A DNA stretch of 31,589 nt, from assembly GCA_002305505.1 (NCBI GenBank), contig DBRC01000081.1, positions 1 to 31,589 of the forward strand, written 5' to 3'. Below the pieces are notes generated by a model that was not told the origin of the DNA, searched no databases, and saw only the letters and a program-made list of their open reading frames with translations. The stretch is from Prevotella sp. UBA1378. GTDB taxonomy: Bacteria > Bacteroidota > Bacteroidia > Bacteroidales > Bacteroidaceae. This document shows, one piece after another, positions 7,205 to 14,719 of the stretch. Positions within the stretch are counted from its first letter, which is position 1, and the number at the start of each line of letters is the position of its first letter. The translations under genes were made by a program, and so were the position numbers.

Positions 7205-7208
7205 AGTG

Positions 7209-7239
7209 CAAAGTTACAACTTTCCGTTGATACTGCAAA
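7209..7239 (-). promoter_or_regulatory. Full Bacteroidales promoter for small RNA
   Basis: The -33 box TTTG (plus CAAA at 7236-7239) and -7 box TAACTTTG (plus CAAAGTTA at 7209-7216) are separated by 19 bases, within the usual range. It is one of three complete two-box promoters that I find in the window. Confidence 0.8.
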
Positions 7240-7275
7240 GGATTATCTATAATTTCATTCGATTTATAACAATTA

Positions 7276-8046
7276 TTAACTAAAAATATTGATTATCTGC
7301 CCGTCATAGGCCATTTCGATACCTTCCGGCAGTTTCCGGTTTACCTCTTCGTGGCAACCTATGTGGTGACTGGAATGTATCAGGAGCGTGCGGCGGGCCT
7401 GCACCTTCCGTGCAAATTCCACAGCATCTGCCACAAGCTGATGGGAATGATGCCATTTTTCGAAGCGCAGGGCATTCACTACCAGCACGTCTACACCGCT
7501 AAGATACTGCATCTCGGATTCGCCGATGCTCTTCATATCCGTGATATAAACAAAATCCCCTATACGGTAACCCAGTATCGGCAAATGCCCATGCATTACT
7601 TCTATCGGCATGACGCCGATATCGCCGATACGCAACGGCTTGTGAGCCTGTATCGTATGGAGCAGTATCTCGGGTATATTCGGGTATTTCACTTCAGAGA
7701 AACAATAGGGCAATGCCTGCCGCAAGGCTTCCGAGGCCACCGGGTCGGCATAGATATTTACGTCACCGAACCTGCAGAACGGCCTGACGTCGTCGATTCC
7801 TCCCACATGGTCGTAATGGGCATGCGTAATCAGTATACCGTCTATCCTGCGGAAAGGCTGTGTCATGATTTGCTGCCTGAAGTCGGGCCCGCAGTCAATC
7901 AGTATGCGCGTTGTTCCGGTCTCGACGAGTACCGAGCAGCGCAAGCGCTTATCGCGGGGGTCGGTACTGGTACACACATCGCATCGGCAACCGATTGTCG
8001 GGACGCCGCACGACGTTCCGGTACCCAAGAATGTTATCTTCATCAT
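7276..8046 (-). CDS. PhnP-like metallo-beta-lactamase-fold hydrolase
   Basis: A 256-residue cytoplasmic metal-dependent hydrolase. The metal-binding motif HAHYDHVGG gives His75, His77, Asp79 and His80, with further ligands expected at His153 or His155 (VMHGHLPILGY) and near HSSHH in the last 30 residues. The N terminus FLGTGTSCGVP with a cysteine cluster (GCRCDVC, Cys20, 22, 25) resembles PhnP-like phosphodiesterases, which cleave cyclic or linear phosphodiesters. There are no phosphonate genes nearby, so the substrate is open. The ATG overlaps the murB stop as ATGA, implying translational coupling; a second ATG follows directly. Its transcript probably ends before or at the small-RNA region, although I see no separate terminator directly after the gene. 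Confidence 0.88.
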   Translation of the reverse strand: MMKITFLGTGTSCGVPTIGCRCDVCTSTDPRDKRLRCSVLVETGTTRILIDCGPDFRQQIMTQPFRRIDGILITHAHYDHVGGIDDVRPFCRFGDVNIYADPVASEALRQALPYCFSEVKYPNIPEILLHTIQAHKPLRIGDIGVMPIEVMHGHLPILGYRIGDFVYITDMKSIGESEMQYLSGVDVLVVNALRFEKWHHSHQLVADAVEFARKVQARRTLLIHSSHHIGCHEEVNRKLPEGIEMAYDGQIINIFS

Positions 8047-9065
8047 ACCACGTTCACCTCCGGCCTGATTTCCACGCCGAACTTATCCAATACGTCGCGC
8101 TGCACGGCCCGGTACAGTTCAACAATCTCGCTCCCTGTGGCTCCGCCGCGGTTGACGAGCACCAGTGCCTGTTTGCCGTGCACGCCGGCACGCCCCAGCG
8201 TCCGCCCCTTCCATCCACATTGTTCAATCATCCATCCGGCAGGAATCTTCTCGTGCCCTTCGTCCACCGTATAATGGGGCATATCGGGATAAGCGGCGGC
8301 CAGCTGTTCGTATTCCGCCCGGGATACCACGGGGTTCATGAAGAAACTCCCGGCATTGCCTTCCGTCTGCGGGTCGGGCAGCTTGGCCTTGCGTATATCG
8401 ATGACCACCTGCCTCAGTTCGCCCAGCGTAGGATGGCCGATTCCCCTGCGTTCCAGTTCGGCACGTATATTCCCGTAATCAAGGTTCAGCGCATAAGAAC
8501 CGGCTTGCCTCAACCGGTAAACCACACGGGTTATCAGGAACTTGTCTTTCCATGCATGCTTAAACTTGCTCTGCCTGTAAGCATACTCACACTTGGCATT
8601 GCTGAACAGGCGCACCTCGCCGGTAGCAATCTCCACAGCCTCAACATCCGTAATAAGGTCTTTCACCTCAGCACCGTATGCCCCGATGTTCTGCACCGCA
8701 CTGGCACCGGCATCGCCGGGTATCAACGACAGGTTCTCCATTCCCTGCAGCCCATGCCCGACACAGTAAACAACCACATCGTCCCACACCTCGCCGCTTC
8801 CGCACGATACGTAACAACAGCCCTGCTCACCGGGGACCGCCTCGATGCCCTTTAAGGCCGAATGCACCACGACACCGTCGAAATCTTTCGTCAGCAACAG
8901 ATTGCTGCCCCCCCCGATAATCAGCAACGGCCGTTTATCCGAGCGCAGCAAAGCCGCCACCTGCCGTGCCTCTTCCTGCGTCGCATATTCAAGGAAGCGG
9001 CTGCACCTGGCTTCGATGCCAAACGTATTATGAGCCAAGAGGCTATAGTTTTCAATATCTTTCAT
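8043..9065 (-). CDS. murB: UDP-N-acetylenolpyruvoylglucosamine reductase
   Basis: A flavoenzyme that reduces UDP-GlcNAc-enolpyruvate to UDP-MurNAc in cytoplasmic peptidoglycan precursor synthesis. The 340-residue protein shows the FAD-binding core (PLLIIGGGSNLLLT), the IPGDAGASAVQNIGAYGAEV segment and NAGSFFMNP with the expected catalytic serine. The length, and QNIGAYG in place of the shorter-type loop, match the E. coli-like type I MurB. I use the ATG at 9065; the codon before it is a TTG, a less likely start. The stop overlaps the next gene (TGA within ATGATG at 8043-8046). Upstream lies the TAATCC repeat tract, and I found no clear promoter box. Confidence 0.96.
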   Translation of the reverse strand: MKDIENYSLLAHNTFGIEARCSRFLEYATQEEARQVAALLRSDKRPLLIIGGGSNLLLTKDFDGVVVHSALKGIEAVPGEQGCCYVSCGSGEVWDDVVVYCVGHGLQGMENLSLIPGDAGASAVQNIGAYGAEVKDLITDVEAVEIATGEVRLFSNAKCEYAYRQSKFKHAWKDKFLITRVVYRLRQAGSYALNLDYGNIRAELERRGIGHPTLGELRQVVIDIRKAKLPDPQTEGNAGSFFMNPVVSRAEYEQLAAAYPDMPHYTVDEGHEKIPAGWMIEQCGWKGRTLGRAGVHGKQALVLVNRGGATGSEIVELYRAVQRDVLDKFGVEIRPEVNVV

Positions 9066-9141
9066 CAAACAATTATCCTAAATCATAATTTTATTACAGA
9101 TTACATCATCCGGCTATCCCTAATGCAAATACCATTAAACC

Positions 9142-9197
9142 GTAATCCGTAATCCAGAATTACTATTAATCCCTAATCCAAAATATCCCTAATCCGT
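9142..9197. repeat. Short TAATCC direct-repeat tract
   Basis: A gap between the stop of the DUF4348 gene (9200) and the start of murB (9065) is dominated by repeats of a hexamer/heptamer. GTAATCC occurs twice in tandem at 9142-9155, TTAATCC then CTAATCC at 9167-9179, and CTAATCCGTAATC at 9189-9201. On the transcribed minus strand the unit reads GGATTA. The same core fills the gaps at 14581-14683 and 18045-18100. Confidence 0.7.
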
Positions 9198-9199
9198 AA

Positions 9200-10048
9200 T
9201 CAAGTAACCAACTTCACCAGCTTCCAGCTGCCGCCCGACCGCACAAACGTCATTTCCACTTCCAGTCCGTTTGCTATGCCGCGCAACAGGAAAATCTTTT
9301 GGTTTCCCCCGCCCGACGGTTCGCCGTAAACAATGTTATAAAGCAGTTTCGACGGTATCTCCGGCGCAAAGGCCGACCATGTTTCCGGCGTAAGGATTCC
9401 CTCCATCTGCCCGAAGTCATCATCTGGGTCGGGCCCTACGAATTTTACCGTCTCCGCCAGGCTACGCACTTGGAAAGCAGAGTCGGCAGCAAAGCGCTTA
9501 TAGAAATGCAGGAACGAAGCATTCTCATTAACCGAGATTGGTTCGATGTTAATCCGGTTAAGCATCCACTGGCCGTTCACCCGGCTGAACAAATACTGCT
9601 TGATTGTTTTCCCCCTCAGGTTTATCTTCTCCACCACCGCTTGGTTCACCGTCGTGTCTTTCACCCTGCTCATCTGCCTGCGGTTGTCGAACAGAAGCGT
9701 ATAATACCCCTGCCGCATAAAGAAATGTTCGGTCTTCCATGCTGCGCGGCTGATTGAATCGGCACGCCCCGGCCGCTGCTCGAACGTAACGGGCAGCGGA
9801 AACCGAACCCGCTTCATCTGCAACGCCTTGCTAGCCGCAAAGTTAAAGATAAAGTCATCAAACAGCTCGTCGGCAGCCTTCGGCATCGGAGTTTCTGCAA
9901 TCAACTGCTCCATGGTGTCGGGGGCAAGCGTGTCAACAGCACCGGCCGAATCGGCAGGCGCGGCACCGTCATTTCCTTTCGCATTGTTCCCTGTACAGGA
10001 GAACATCAGTGCAACCGATGCGAAAATCGCAATCAAATACTTGTTCAT
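9200..10048 (-). CDS. DUF4348-like lipoprotein
   Basis: A 282-residue protein with a lipoprotein signal (MNKYLIAIFASVALMFSC, lipidation expected at Cys18), so it is probably envelope-anchored. A low-complexity Ala/Asp/Gly linker (about 20-50) precedes the globular part. The segments ELFDDFIFNFA, FEQRPGRADSISRAAWKTE and LFDNRRQM resemble the Bacteroidetes-restricted DUF4348 family, which has no known activity. The family assignment is from memory and moderately sure; the lipoprotein call is firmer. It is divergent from pheS across a 112-base gap and has a possible -7 box (TACTTTTG on the minus strand, 10087-10094). It ends just before the TAATCC repeat tract upstream of murB. Confidence 0.72.
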   Translation of the reverse strand: MNKYLIAIFASVALMFSCTGNNAKGNDGAAPADSAGAVDTLAPDTMEQLIAETPMPKAADELFDDFIFNFAASKALQMKRVRFPLPVTFEQRPGRADSISRAAWKTEHFFMRQGYYTLLFDNRRQMSRVKDTTVNQAVVEKINLRGKTIKQYLFSRVNGQWMLNRINIEPISVNENASFLHFYKRFAADSAFQVRSLAETVKFVGPDPDDDFGQMEGILTPETWSAFAPEIPSKLLYNIVYGEPSGGGNQKIFLLRGIANGLEVEMTFVRSGGSWKLVKLVT

Positions 10049-10086
10049 CGCTAAACTACGGTTTAATCCTGCTTATCAAATTTGCG

Positions 10087-10094
10087 CAAAAGTA
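10087..10094 (-). promoter_or_regulatory. -7 box (TACTTTTG) for DUF4348 gene
   Basis: The minus strand reads TACTTTTG, matching TAnnTTTG, 38 bases upstream of the ATG at 10048. No matching -33 TTTG is evident. It lies close to the divergent pheS promoter. Confidence 0.4.
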
Positions 10095-10113
10095 CAACTT
10101 TATTTTGATATTA

Positions 10114-10145
10114 TGCACCAATTTGCCGTAAAAATATTACCTTTG
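10114..10145 (+). promoter_or_regulatory. Full Bacteroidales promoter for pheS
   Basis: TTTG at 10114-10117, a 20-base spacer and TACCTTTG at 10138-10145 form a complete consensus promoter. Transcription should start near 10150, leaving a leader of about 10 bases before the pheS ATG. This decides against longer upstream starts in the same open frame. Confidence 0.85.
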
Positions 10146-10160
10146 CAGAAATTTTTGATT

Positions 10161-11198
10161 ATGATACTTGATAAGATAGATGAACTTCTGAAAGAAGTAC
10201 AGAACCTGAGTGCGAAGAACGCGGAGGAAGTAGAAGCCCTGCGGTTGAAGTACCTCAGCAAGAAAGGAGAAATCACGGCCTTGATGCAAGACTTCCGCAA
10301 CGTGGCCGCCGACCAGAAAAAAACGGTCGGGATGAAAATCAACGAACTGAAACAGATGGCACAGGAGCGCATCAACGCCCTGAAAGAGCAAACGGAAACG
10401 CAGGAAACCGAAGGCGGGGCCATCGACCTGACACGCACGCCCTACCCTATCGGACTGGGTACACGCCACCCGCTGACCATCGTAACCAACGAAATCATCG
10501 ACATCTTCTCGCGCATGGGTTTCGTGCTTGCCGACGGCCCAGAGGTGGAAGACGACCTGCATGTGTTCACGAAGATGAACTTCGCTGCCGACCATCCCGC
10601 ACGCGACATGCAGGATACGTTCTTCGTGGAAAAGCATCCCGACGACGTAACCAAGAACATGCTGCTGCGCTCGCACACCAGCAGCGTGCAGGCCCGCGTG
10701 ATGGAAACGACACAGCCGCCCATACGCATCATCTGCCCGGGCCGCGTATACCGCAACGAGGCCATCACGGCGCGTGCCCACTGTTTCTTCCACCAGGTGG
10801 AGGGTTTGTACATCGACAAGGACGTGTCGTTCACCGACCTGAAGCAGGTGCTCCTGTCGTTTGCCCGCGAACTGTTCGGCGCCGATACCAAGATACGCTT
10901 ACGGCCGAGCTATTTCCCGTTCACCGAACCGAGCGCCGAGATGGACGTATCATGCTTCATCTGCGGCGGCAAGGGCTGCGGTTTCTGCAAGCATACGGGA
11001 TGGGTGGAAATCCTCGGATGCGGCATGGTGCACCCGAACGTGCTCGAACAATGCGGCATCGACAGCAAGGTATACAGCGGATATGCCTTCGGCATGGGCG
11101 TGGAACGCATCACCAACCTGAAATACCGCATCAACGATCTGCGCATGTTCTCGGAGAACGACGTCCGTTTCCTGCGCGAATTCGAATCGGCAGACTGA
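10161..11198 (+). CDS. pheS: Phenylalanyl-tRNA synthetase alpha subunit
   Basis: The catalytic alpha subunit of the (alpha-beta)2 enzyme that charges tRNA-Phe. The 345-residue product has the N-terminal coiled coil (about 1-85) that binds tRNA, then the class II core. Visible core segments are HPLTIVTNEIIDIFSRMGF, the motif 2 region GRVYRNEAITARAHCFFHQ, and motif 3 AFGMGVERI. Four cysteines (CFICGGKGCGFC, around residues 263-275) form a CxxC-x4-CxxC knuckle just before GWVEILGCGM. E. coli lacks it, but many other bacteria have such a knuckle. The open frame continues upstream, but the ATG at 10161 matches the family N terminus and sits just after the promoter. pheT is not in the window, so the beta subunit is encoded elsewhere. 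Confidence 0.97.
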   Translation: MILDKIDELLKEVQNLSAKNAEEVEALRLKYLSKKGEITALMQDFRNVAADQKKTVGMKINELKQMAQERINALKEQTETQETEGGAIDLTRTPYPIGLGTRHPLTIVTNEIIDIFSRMGFVLADGPEVEDDLHVFTKMNFAADHPARDMQDTFFVEKHPDDVTKNMLLRSHTSSVQARVMETTQPPIRIICPGRVYRNEAITARAHCFFHQVEGLYIDKDVSFTDLKQVLLSFARELFGADTKIRLRPSYFPFTEPSAEMDVSCFICGGKGCGFCKHTGWVEILGCGMVHPNVLEQCGIDSKVYSGYAFGMGVERITNLKYRINDLRMFSENDVRFLREFESAD

Positions 11199-11213
11199 CG
11201 GCCTGACACCGGT

Positions 11214-11283
11214 TGCACGGATTATGCGGGCTCCCGTCCGCTTGGATCCAAGCCGGGGAATTGCAACCCGCATAATCCGCGCA
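11214..11283. repeat. Large nested palindrome between pheS and MFS gene
   Basis: The outer arms CGGATTATGCGGG (11218-11230) and CCCGCATAATCCG (11267-11279) are perfect 13-base complements, extendable by TGC/GCA beyond a mismatch. Inside lies GCTTGGATCCAAGC (11240-11253), a perfect 14-base palindrome flanked by CCCG/CGGG. There is no U-tract. It occupies most of the 107-base gap after pheS. It may act as a 3'-end structure for pheS mRNA, a processing site, or a dispersed repeat. Confidence 0.7.
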
Positions 11284-11305
11284 GTCATCACTTTATACCG
11301 CACAA

Positions 11306-12520
11306 ATGGAAGAGAGGCTTTGGAACAGGGAATACATGAAGGTGATGGCAGCAAACTTCTCGCTGTTCTTCGCCTTTTACATTCTCACACCCTTGTTGCC
11401 GCTCTACCTCAGCGAGAACTTCCATGCCACGAAGGACGTCATCGGCACCGTGCTCTCGGGCTATACCCTCACCGCCCTGCTCTTCCGCCCGTTCAGCGGA
11501 TTCGTTGTCGACAGCTTTCCGCGCAAAACGGTGTTGATGGTGTGTTTCGTATTCTTCTTCCTCTTCTTCGCCGGCTACTTGGCTGCAGGTACGCTGTTGT
11601 CCTTCACCATTGTAAGGACGCTGCACGGAGGCCCGTTCGGCGCACTGACCGTAGCCAACTCTACCGTGGCCATCGACGTGCTGCCCGGCAGCCGCCGCAA
11701 CGAGGGCATAGGCTACTACGGACTGAGCAACAACCTCGCCATGGCCATCGCCCCCATTACCGGCATCTTCATCTACCGCTATACCCACAGCTTCGAACTG
11801 CTCTTCTGGATTGCGCTGGCGGTGGCATTCGCGGGAATGCTGGCCGCCTCGACCGTCAAGCTGCCGAAGAAAGAGGCGAAGCGCCCACCGGCCAAGAGCA
11901 GGCGGCCAGCATTTTCGCTCGACCGCTTCTTCCTGCTCAAGGGATGGATGCTCGGGGCAAACATGGTGTTCGCCGGCTTCTGCTTCGGCGTGCTCAGCAA
12001 TTACCTTGCCATCTACAGCAAGGAAACCCTGGGCATCACCGGCGGTACAGGCACCTACTTCATGCTGCTATCCGCAGGCCTTATCCTCTCGAGGCTGCAA
12101 GGGGGGAAAGCACTCAGGAAAGGGCGTCTCACACACAACGCGGCCGAAGGCATGATCATATCCCTTGCAGGTTATATACTCTTCATCGCCTGTCCCGATG
12201 CCTTCGGCTATTACGGCTCGGCCCTGCTTATCGGCATCGGTAACGGCCACCTGTGGCCGGCCTTCCAGAACATGATGATAACGATTGCCGACAGCAACGA
12301 ACGCGGCACGGCCAACTCGACGATCCTCATCTCGTGGGACATGGGCATGGGTATCGGTATCCTTCTTGGGGGCATCGTGGCCGAACATGCAGGATATGCA
12401 GCTGCCTTCCTCACCGTTGCCGCCGTCAATGCCGCGGGTATGGCCATGTTCTTCGGCGCCACCAGGAACTTTTTCTTAAACAGGCAGCAATCTAAACTAA
12501 CACAAAGCAATACCGGATGA
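11306..12520 (+). CDS. Major facilitator superfamily transporter
   Basis: A 404-residue inner-membrane protein with about 12 transmembrane helices. The MFS loop 2-3 signature is present as GFVVDSFPRKTVL (about residues 67-79), and the helix 4-5 region has RTLHGGPFGALTVANSTVAIDVLPGSRRNEGIGYYG. A basic central loop (about 188-205, KKEAKRPPAKSRR) separates the two six-helix halves. The fold says proton-coupled transport or efflux of a small solute; the substrate is not readable. It follows pheS by 107 bases with a large palindrome between, so co-transcription is uncertain. Its TGA overlaps the ATG of the NUDIX gene as ATGA, so those two are coupled. Confidence 0.88.
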   Translation: MEERLWNREYMKVMAANFSLFFAFYILTPLLPLYLSENFHATKDVIGTVLSGYTLTALLFRPFSGFVVDSFPRKTVLMVCFVFFFLFFAGYLAAGTLLSFTIVRTLHGGPFGALTVANSTVAIDVLPGSRRNEGIGYYGLSNNLAMAIAPITGIFIYRYTHSFELLFWIALAVAFAGMLAASTVKLPKKEAKRPPAKSRRPAFSLDRFFLLKGWMLGANMVFAGFCFGVLSNYLAIYSKETLGITGGTGTYFMLLSAGLILSRLQGGKALRKGRLTHNAAEGMIISLAGYILFIACPDAFGYYGSALLIGIGNGHLWPAFQNMMITIADSNERGTANSTILISWDMGMGIGILLGGIVAEHAGYAAAFLTVAAVNAAGMAMFFGATRNFFLNRQQSKLTQSNTG

Positions 12521-12912
12521 CAGAGAAAAAGCAATCGAACGTCGTGGGGGCGGTCATCATGCGCGGGGACAAATACCTGTGCATGCAGCGCACACGCAGC
12601 CGCTACCCGTACATTTCTGAACGGTGGGAGTTTCCCGGCGGGAAGGTAGAGGAAGGCGAGAGCCATCACGAGGCGCTGATACGCGAAATAAAGGAAGAGA
12701 TGGACTGGGACATTTATGTGGGCAGGAAACTGGGGGCAACGGTTTACGAATATCCCGACTTCCGTGTCGGCATCACGCTCTACCTGTGCAAGGCGGGGGA
12801 CAACGACGACTTCAAACTGCTTGAACACCTCGACTACAAATGGCTGACGAGAGAGGAACTGCCGGCGCTCAACTGGACCGCGGCCGACCGCGAACTGCTA
12901 CCGCTGCTATAA
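12517..12912 (+). CDS. NUDIX hydrolase, MutT-like pyrophosphohydrolase
   Basis: A 131-residue cytoplasmic NUDIX protein. The NUDIX box runs from Gly42 to Trp64 (GKVEEGESHHEALIREIKEE), with the metal-binding REIKEE at 56-61. The WEFPGGK lead-in and the size match the MutT/8-oxo-dGTP diphosphatase group, suggesting removal of damaged nucleoside triphosphates. CTP or another NTP is also possible. One consensus glycine (the G of EExGU) is Asp63 here; I believe this EEMDWD variant is common in Bacteroidales homologues, so it need not mean loss of function. The ATG overlaps the MFS stop (ATGA, 12517-12520). It is convergent with the SSS symporter, 26 bases apart, with no terminator hairpin visible. 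Confidence 0.88.
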   Translation: MTEKKQSNVVGAVIMRGDKYLCMQRTRSRYPYISERWEFPGGKVEEGESHHEALIREIKEEMDWDIYVGRKLGATVYEYPDFRVGITLYLCKAGDNDDFKLLEHLDYKWLTREELPALNWTAADRELLPLL

Positions 12913-12938
12913 CCCCGCCCCATGGCTGCGCGGGCCCT

Positions 12939-14393
12939 TCAACACTTGTGCGGAGCAAACAGCTTGGCCATGACAAAGCCGACAAGGAAAATGGTCATCG
13001 TGCCGAAGACGATGGCCAAGTATTCGTGTATCCCCGTCTCGGGCAATCCGAGATACGTGTCGGCCGAAATGCATGCAATGACAAACACTCCGCTAATCAC
13101 ACCGACGGCAGCATCGACATTGCGCACCCTGCGCGCCATAAAACCAAGCAGGAACAACCCCAGCATGCCCCCGCTGAAAACGGACGACAGCTTCCACCAG
13201 GTATCCAATATGCTGTTTACATTTACAAGCACCAAAGCCACGGCAGCCCCAAGCAGCCCGATTACCACTCCCGACAGCTTAAGCACCAGCAGCTTACCTG
13301 ATTCAGCCGGGCACTTTACAATACGCTGATAGTAATCTGTAAGCACGATGGTAGACGAGCTCGTCAGACTGGTAGCCACCGTGCTCATACCGGCTGCAAA
13401 GACAGAAGCAATCAGCACGCCGGTCATTCCCGTGGGCAGTTGCTGCACTATGAAATAAGGGAACACGAAGTCGGCCTTCAAACCTTCAGCCGGCAACTGC
13501 CACGGATTTACATAATAATAGGAATAGAGGCACGTGCCGATTAAAAAGAATACAGCCGAAACCGGGATAAACAGGTAGCCCCCGAAAAGAGCCGAAAACT
13601 TAGCATCGCGCATCGACCTGGCCGTATGGTAACGCTGCACGTAGTTCTGGTCGATGCCATAATTCTGGAGATTGGTGAAGATGCCGTAAACCAAGCAAAC
13701 CCAAAACGTCGACTCGCCCAGTTGTGAGCCGAAACTCCCCAATGAAAACTTGCCGGCATCCCACGCAATAGAAAAAGCCTGCCCGGGGCCGCCGGGCATC
13801 GAGAACAGCAGAACGCCCAGACAAGCGATTGCGCCGCCTATCATGATGAATCCCTGGACGGCTTCCGTCCAGATCACCCCACGCAGGCCGCCCATCATCG
13901 AATAAAGAATGATGGCAAAGCTCGTCACCAGGATAACGGCATTCAGGTTCCACCCCAACAGCAGGTTCATCGGCAACGCCAACAGGAATATGATGGCACC
14001 GGTACGCGAAACCTGCGTCAACAGATAGCAGGCCGAGGCATACCACCGCGCCCAGCTGCCGAAACGGCGTTCGAGAAAGCCATAGGCCGAGACGCTGGTC
14101 TGCCGGCGGTAAAAGGGGACAAACCACCGGGCTGCTATCCACGAAGCAATGGGTATCGACAGGCTGAACACAAACGCATTCCAGTCGCCGGCATACGATT
14201 TCCCCGGGTATCCGAGGTAACTTATCGAGCTGACATAAGTAGAGAATATCGACATGCCCACCACCCATCCGGGAATGCTGCGCCCTGCCGACATAAAGTC
14301 GTCAGAAGTAGATTTCCTACGGAAAAAGGAACTGCCCATCAACACGATTCCGCCCGTGAAGACGAGGAACAGGATAAAATCAACTATGTGCAT
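12939..14393 (-). CDS. Sodium:solute symporter (SSS family)
   Basis: A 484-residue inner-membrane protein with about 13 transmembrane helices and the SSS/SLC5 hallmarks. These are FMSAGRSIPGWVVGMSIFST near the N terminus (TM1 region), the conserved GGLRGVIWTEAVQGFIM segment in mid-protein, and VFAAGMSTVATSLTSSSTIV, whose serine/threonine pair is in the helix that binds Na+ in characterised members. It is expected to couple Na+ entry to uptake of an organic solute. The substrate is unknown; sugars and sialic acid are typical for relatives. I place the start at the ATG at 14393, because the extension to 14447 begins with GTG and adds a polar leader before TM1. It lies downstream of the DUF5107 gene on the same strand after a 326-base gap, so a functional link is plausible but not certain. 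Confidence 0.88.
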   Translation of the reverse strand: MHIVDFILFLVFTGGIVLMGSSFFRRKSTSDDFMSAGRSIPGWVVGMSIFSTYVSSISYLGYPGKSYAGDWNAFVFSLSIPIASWIAARWFVPFYRRQTSVSAYGFLERRFGSWARWYASACYLLTQVSRTGAIIFLLALPMNLLLGWNLNAVILVTSFAIILYSMMGGLRGVIWTEAVQGFIMIGGAIACLGVLLFSMPGGPGQAFSIAWDAGKFSLGSFGSQLGESTFWVCLVYGIFTNLQNYGIDQNYVQRYHTARSMRDAKFSALFGGYLFIPVSAVFFLIGTCLYSYYYVNPWQLPAEGLKADFVFPYFIVQQLPTGMTGVLIASVFAAGMSTVATSLTSSSTIVLTDYYQRIVKCPAESGKLLVLKLSGVVIGLLGAAVALVLVNVNSILDTWWKLSSVFSGGMLGLFLLGFMARRVRNVDAAVGVISGVFVIACISADTYLGLPETGIHEYLAIVFGTMTIFLVGFVMAKLFAPHKC

Positions 14394-14719
14394 AAATAAA
14401 GAGTAACCGGCCGCGAAGTTACGAAATCTATCCGACATGACAAACACATCGGACAGTTTTCTGCTTTAAAAGCCATAAAAGCAAAAAAACGGCCGACTGT
14501 GATTTTTTATTACAACGGCCTCTACAGGGCACCCACCGTTCAAAAACATTTGCCGCTCGGACCGGAGAAGGATTTTTTTAGATTAAGGATTAGGGATTAT
14601 GGATTAAGGCTTGATGGTTTCGGGGGATCCTTAATCCTTAATCCTTAATCCATAATCCTTAATCCAGAACATCCATAATCCGGGAATCGTACAAGCATCT
14701 TGTACATACAGCGGCAAGC
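14394..14719. other. 326-base gap between DUF5107 gene and SSS symporter
   Basis: No gene is visible. The part next to the symporter has a near-consensus -7 box on the minus strand (TAACTTCG, one mismatch, 14413-14420) and a short hairpin TCCGA/TCGGA (14431-14435 and 14449-14453). The middle is AT-rich with homopolymer runs. The part next to the DUF5107 stop holds the GGATTA/TAATCC repeat hairpin. Confidence 0.5.
14581..14683. repeat. GGATTAAGG repeat hairpin
   Basis: The left arm carries GGATTA-type units reading rightward (14581-14609) and the right arm carries TAATCC units (14628-14665, plus CATAATCCGG to 14683). GGATTATGGATTAAGG (14594-14609) and CCTTAATCCATAATCC (14643-14658) are a perfect 16-base inverted repeat with 33 bases between. 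Because the units repeat, the hairpin can form in several registers. It lies after the stop of the minus-strand DUF5107 gene. Confidence 0.75.

Noticed and set aside
7194..7283. 29-codon plus-strand micro-ORF starting MKNTVQSYN
   Set aside because: It lies antisense to the small-RNA promoter and runs into the 3' end of the MBL gene. I see no plus-strand promoter; the ATG is explained by the minus-strand small RNA.
7351..8855. Two long plus-strand open frames (7351-8274 and 7911-8855)
   Set aside because: They are antisense to the MBL hydrolase and murB, both certain from their motifs, and show no family features.
9828..10160. Upstream extension of the pheS open frame
   Set aside because: It runs antisense through the DUF4348 gene and the pheS promoter. 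The family N terminus begins at the ATG at 10161.
11224..12243. 339-codon plus-strand open frame in another frame over the MFS gene
   Set aside because: The product is Arg/His/Pro-rich, while the overlapping frame gives a clear 12-helix MFS protein.
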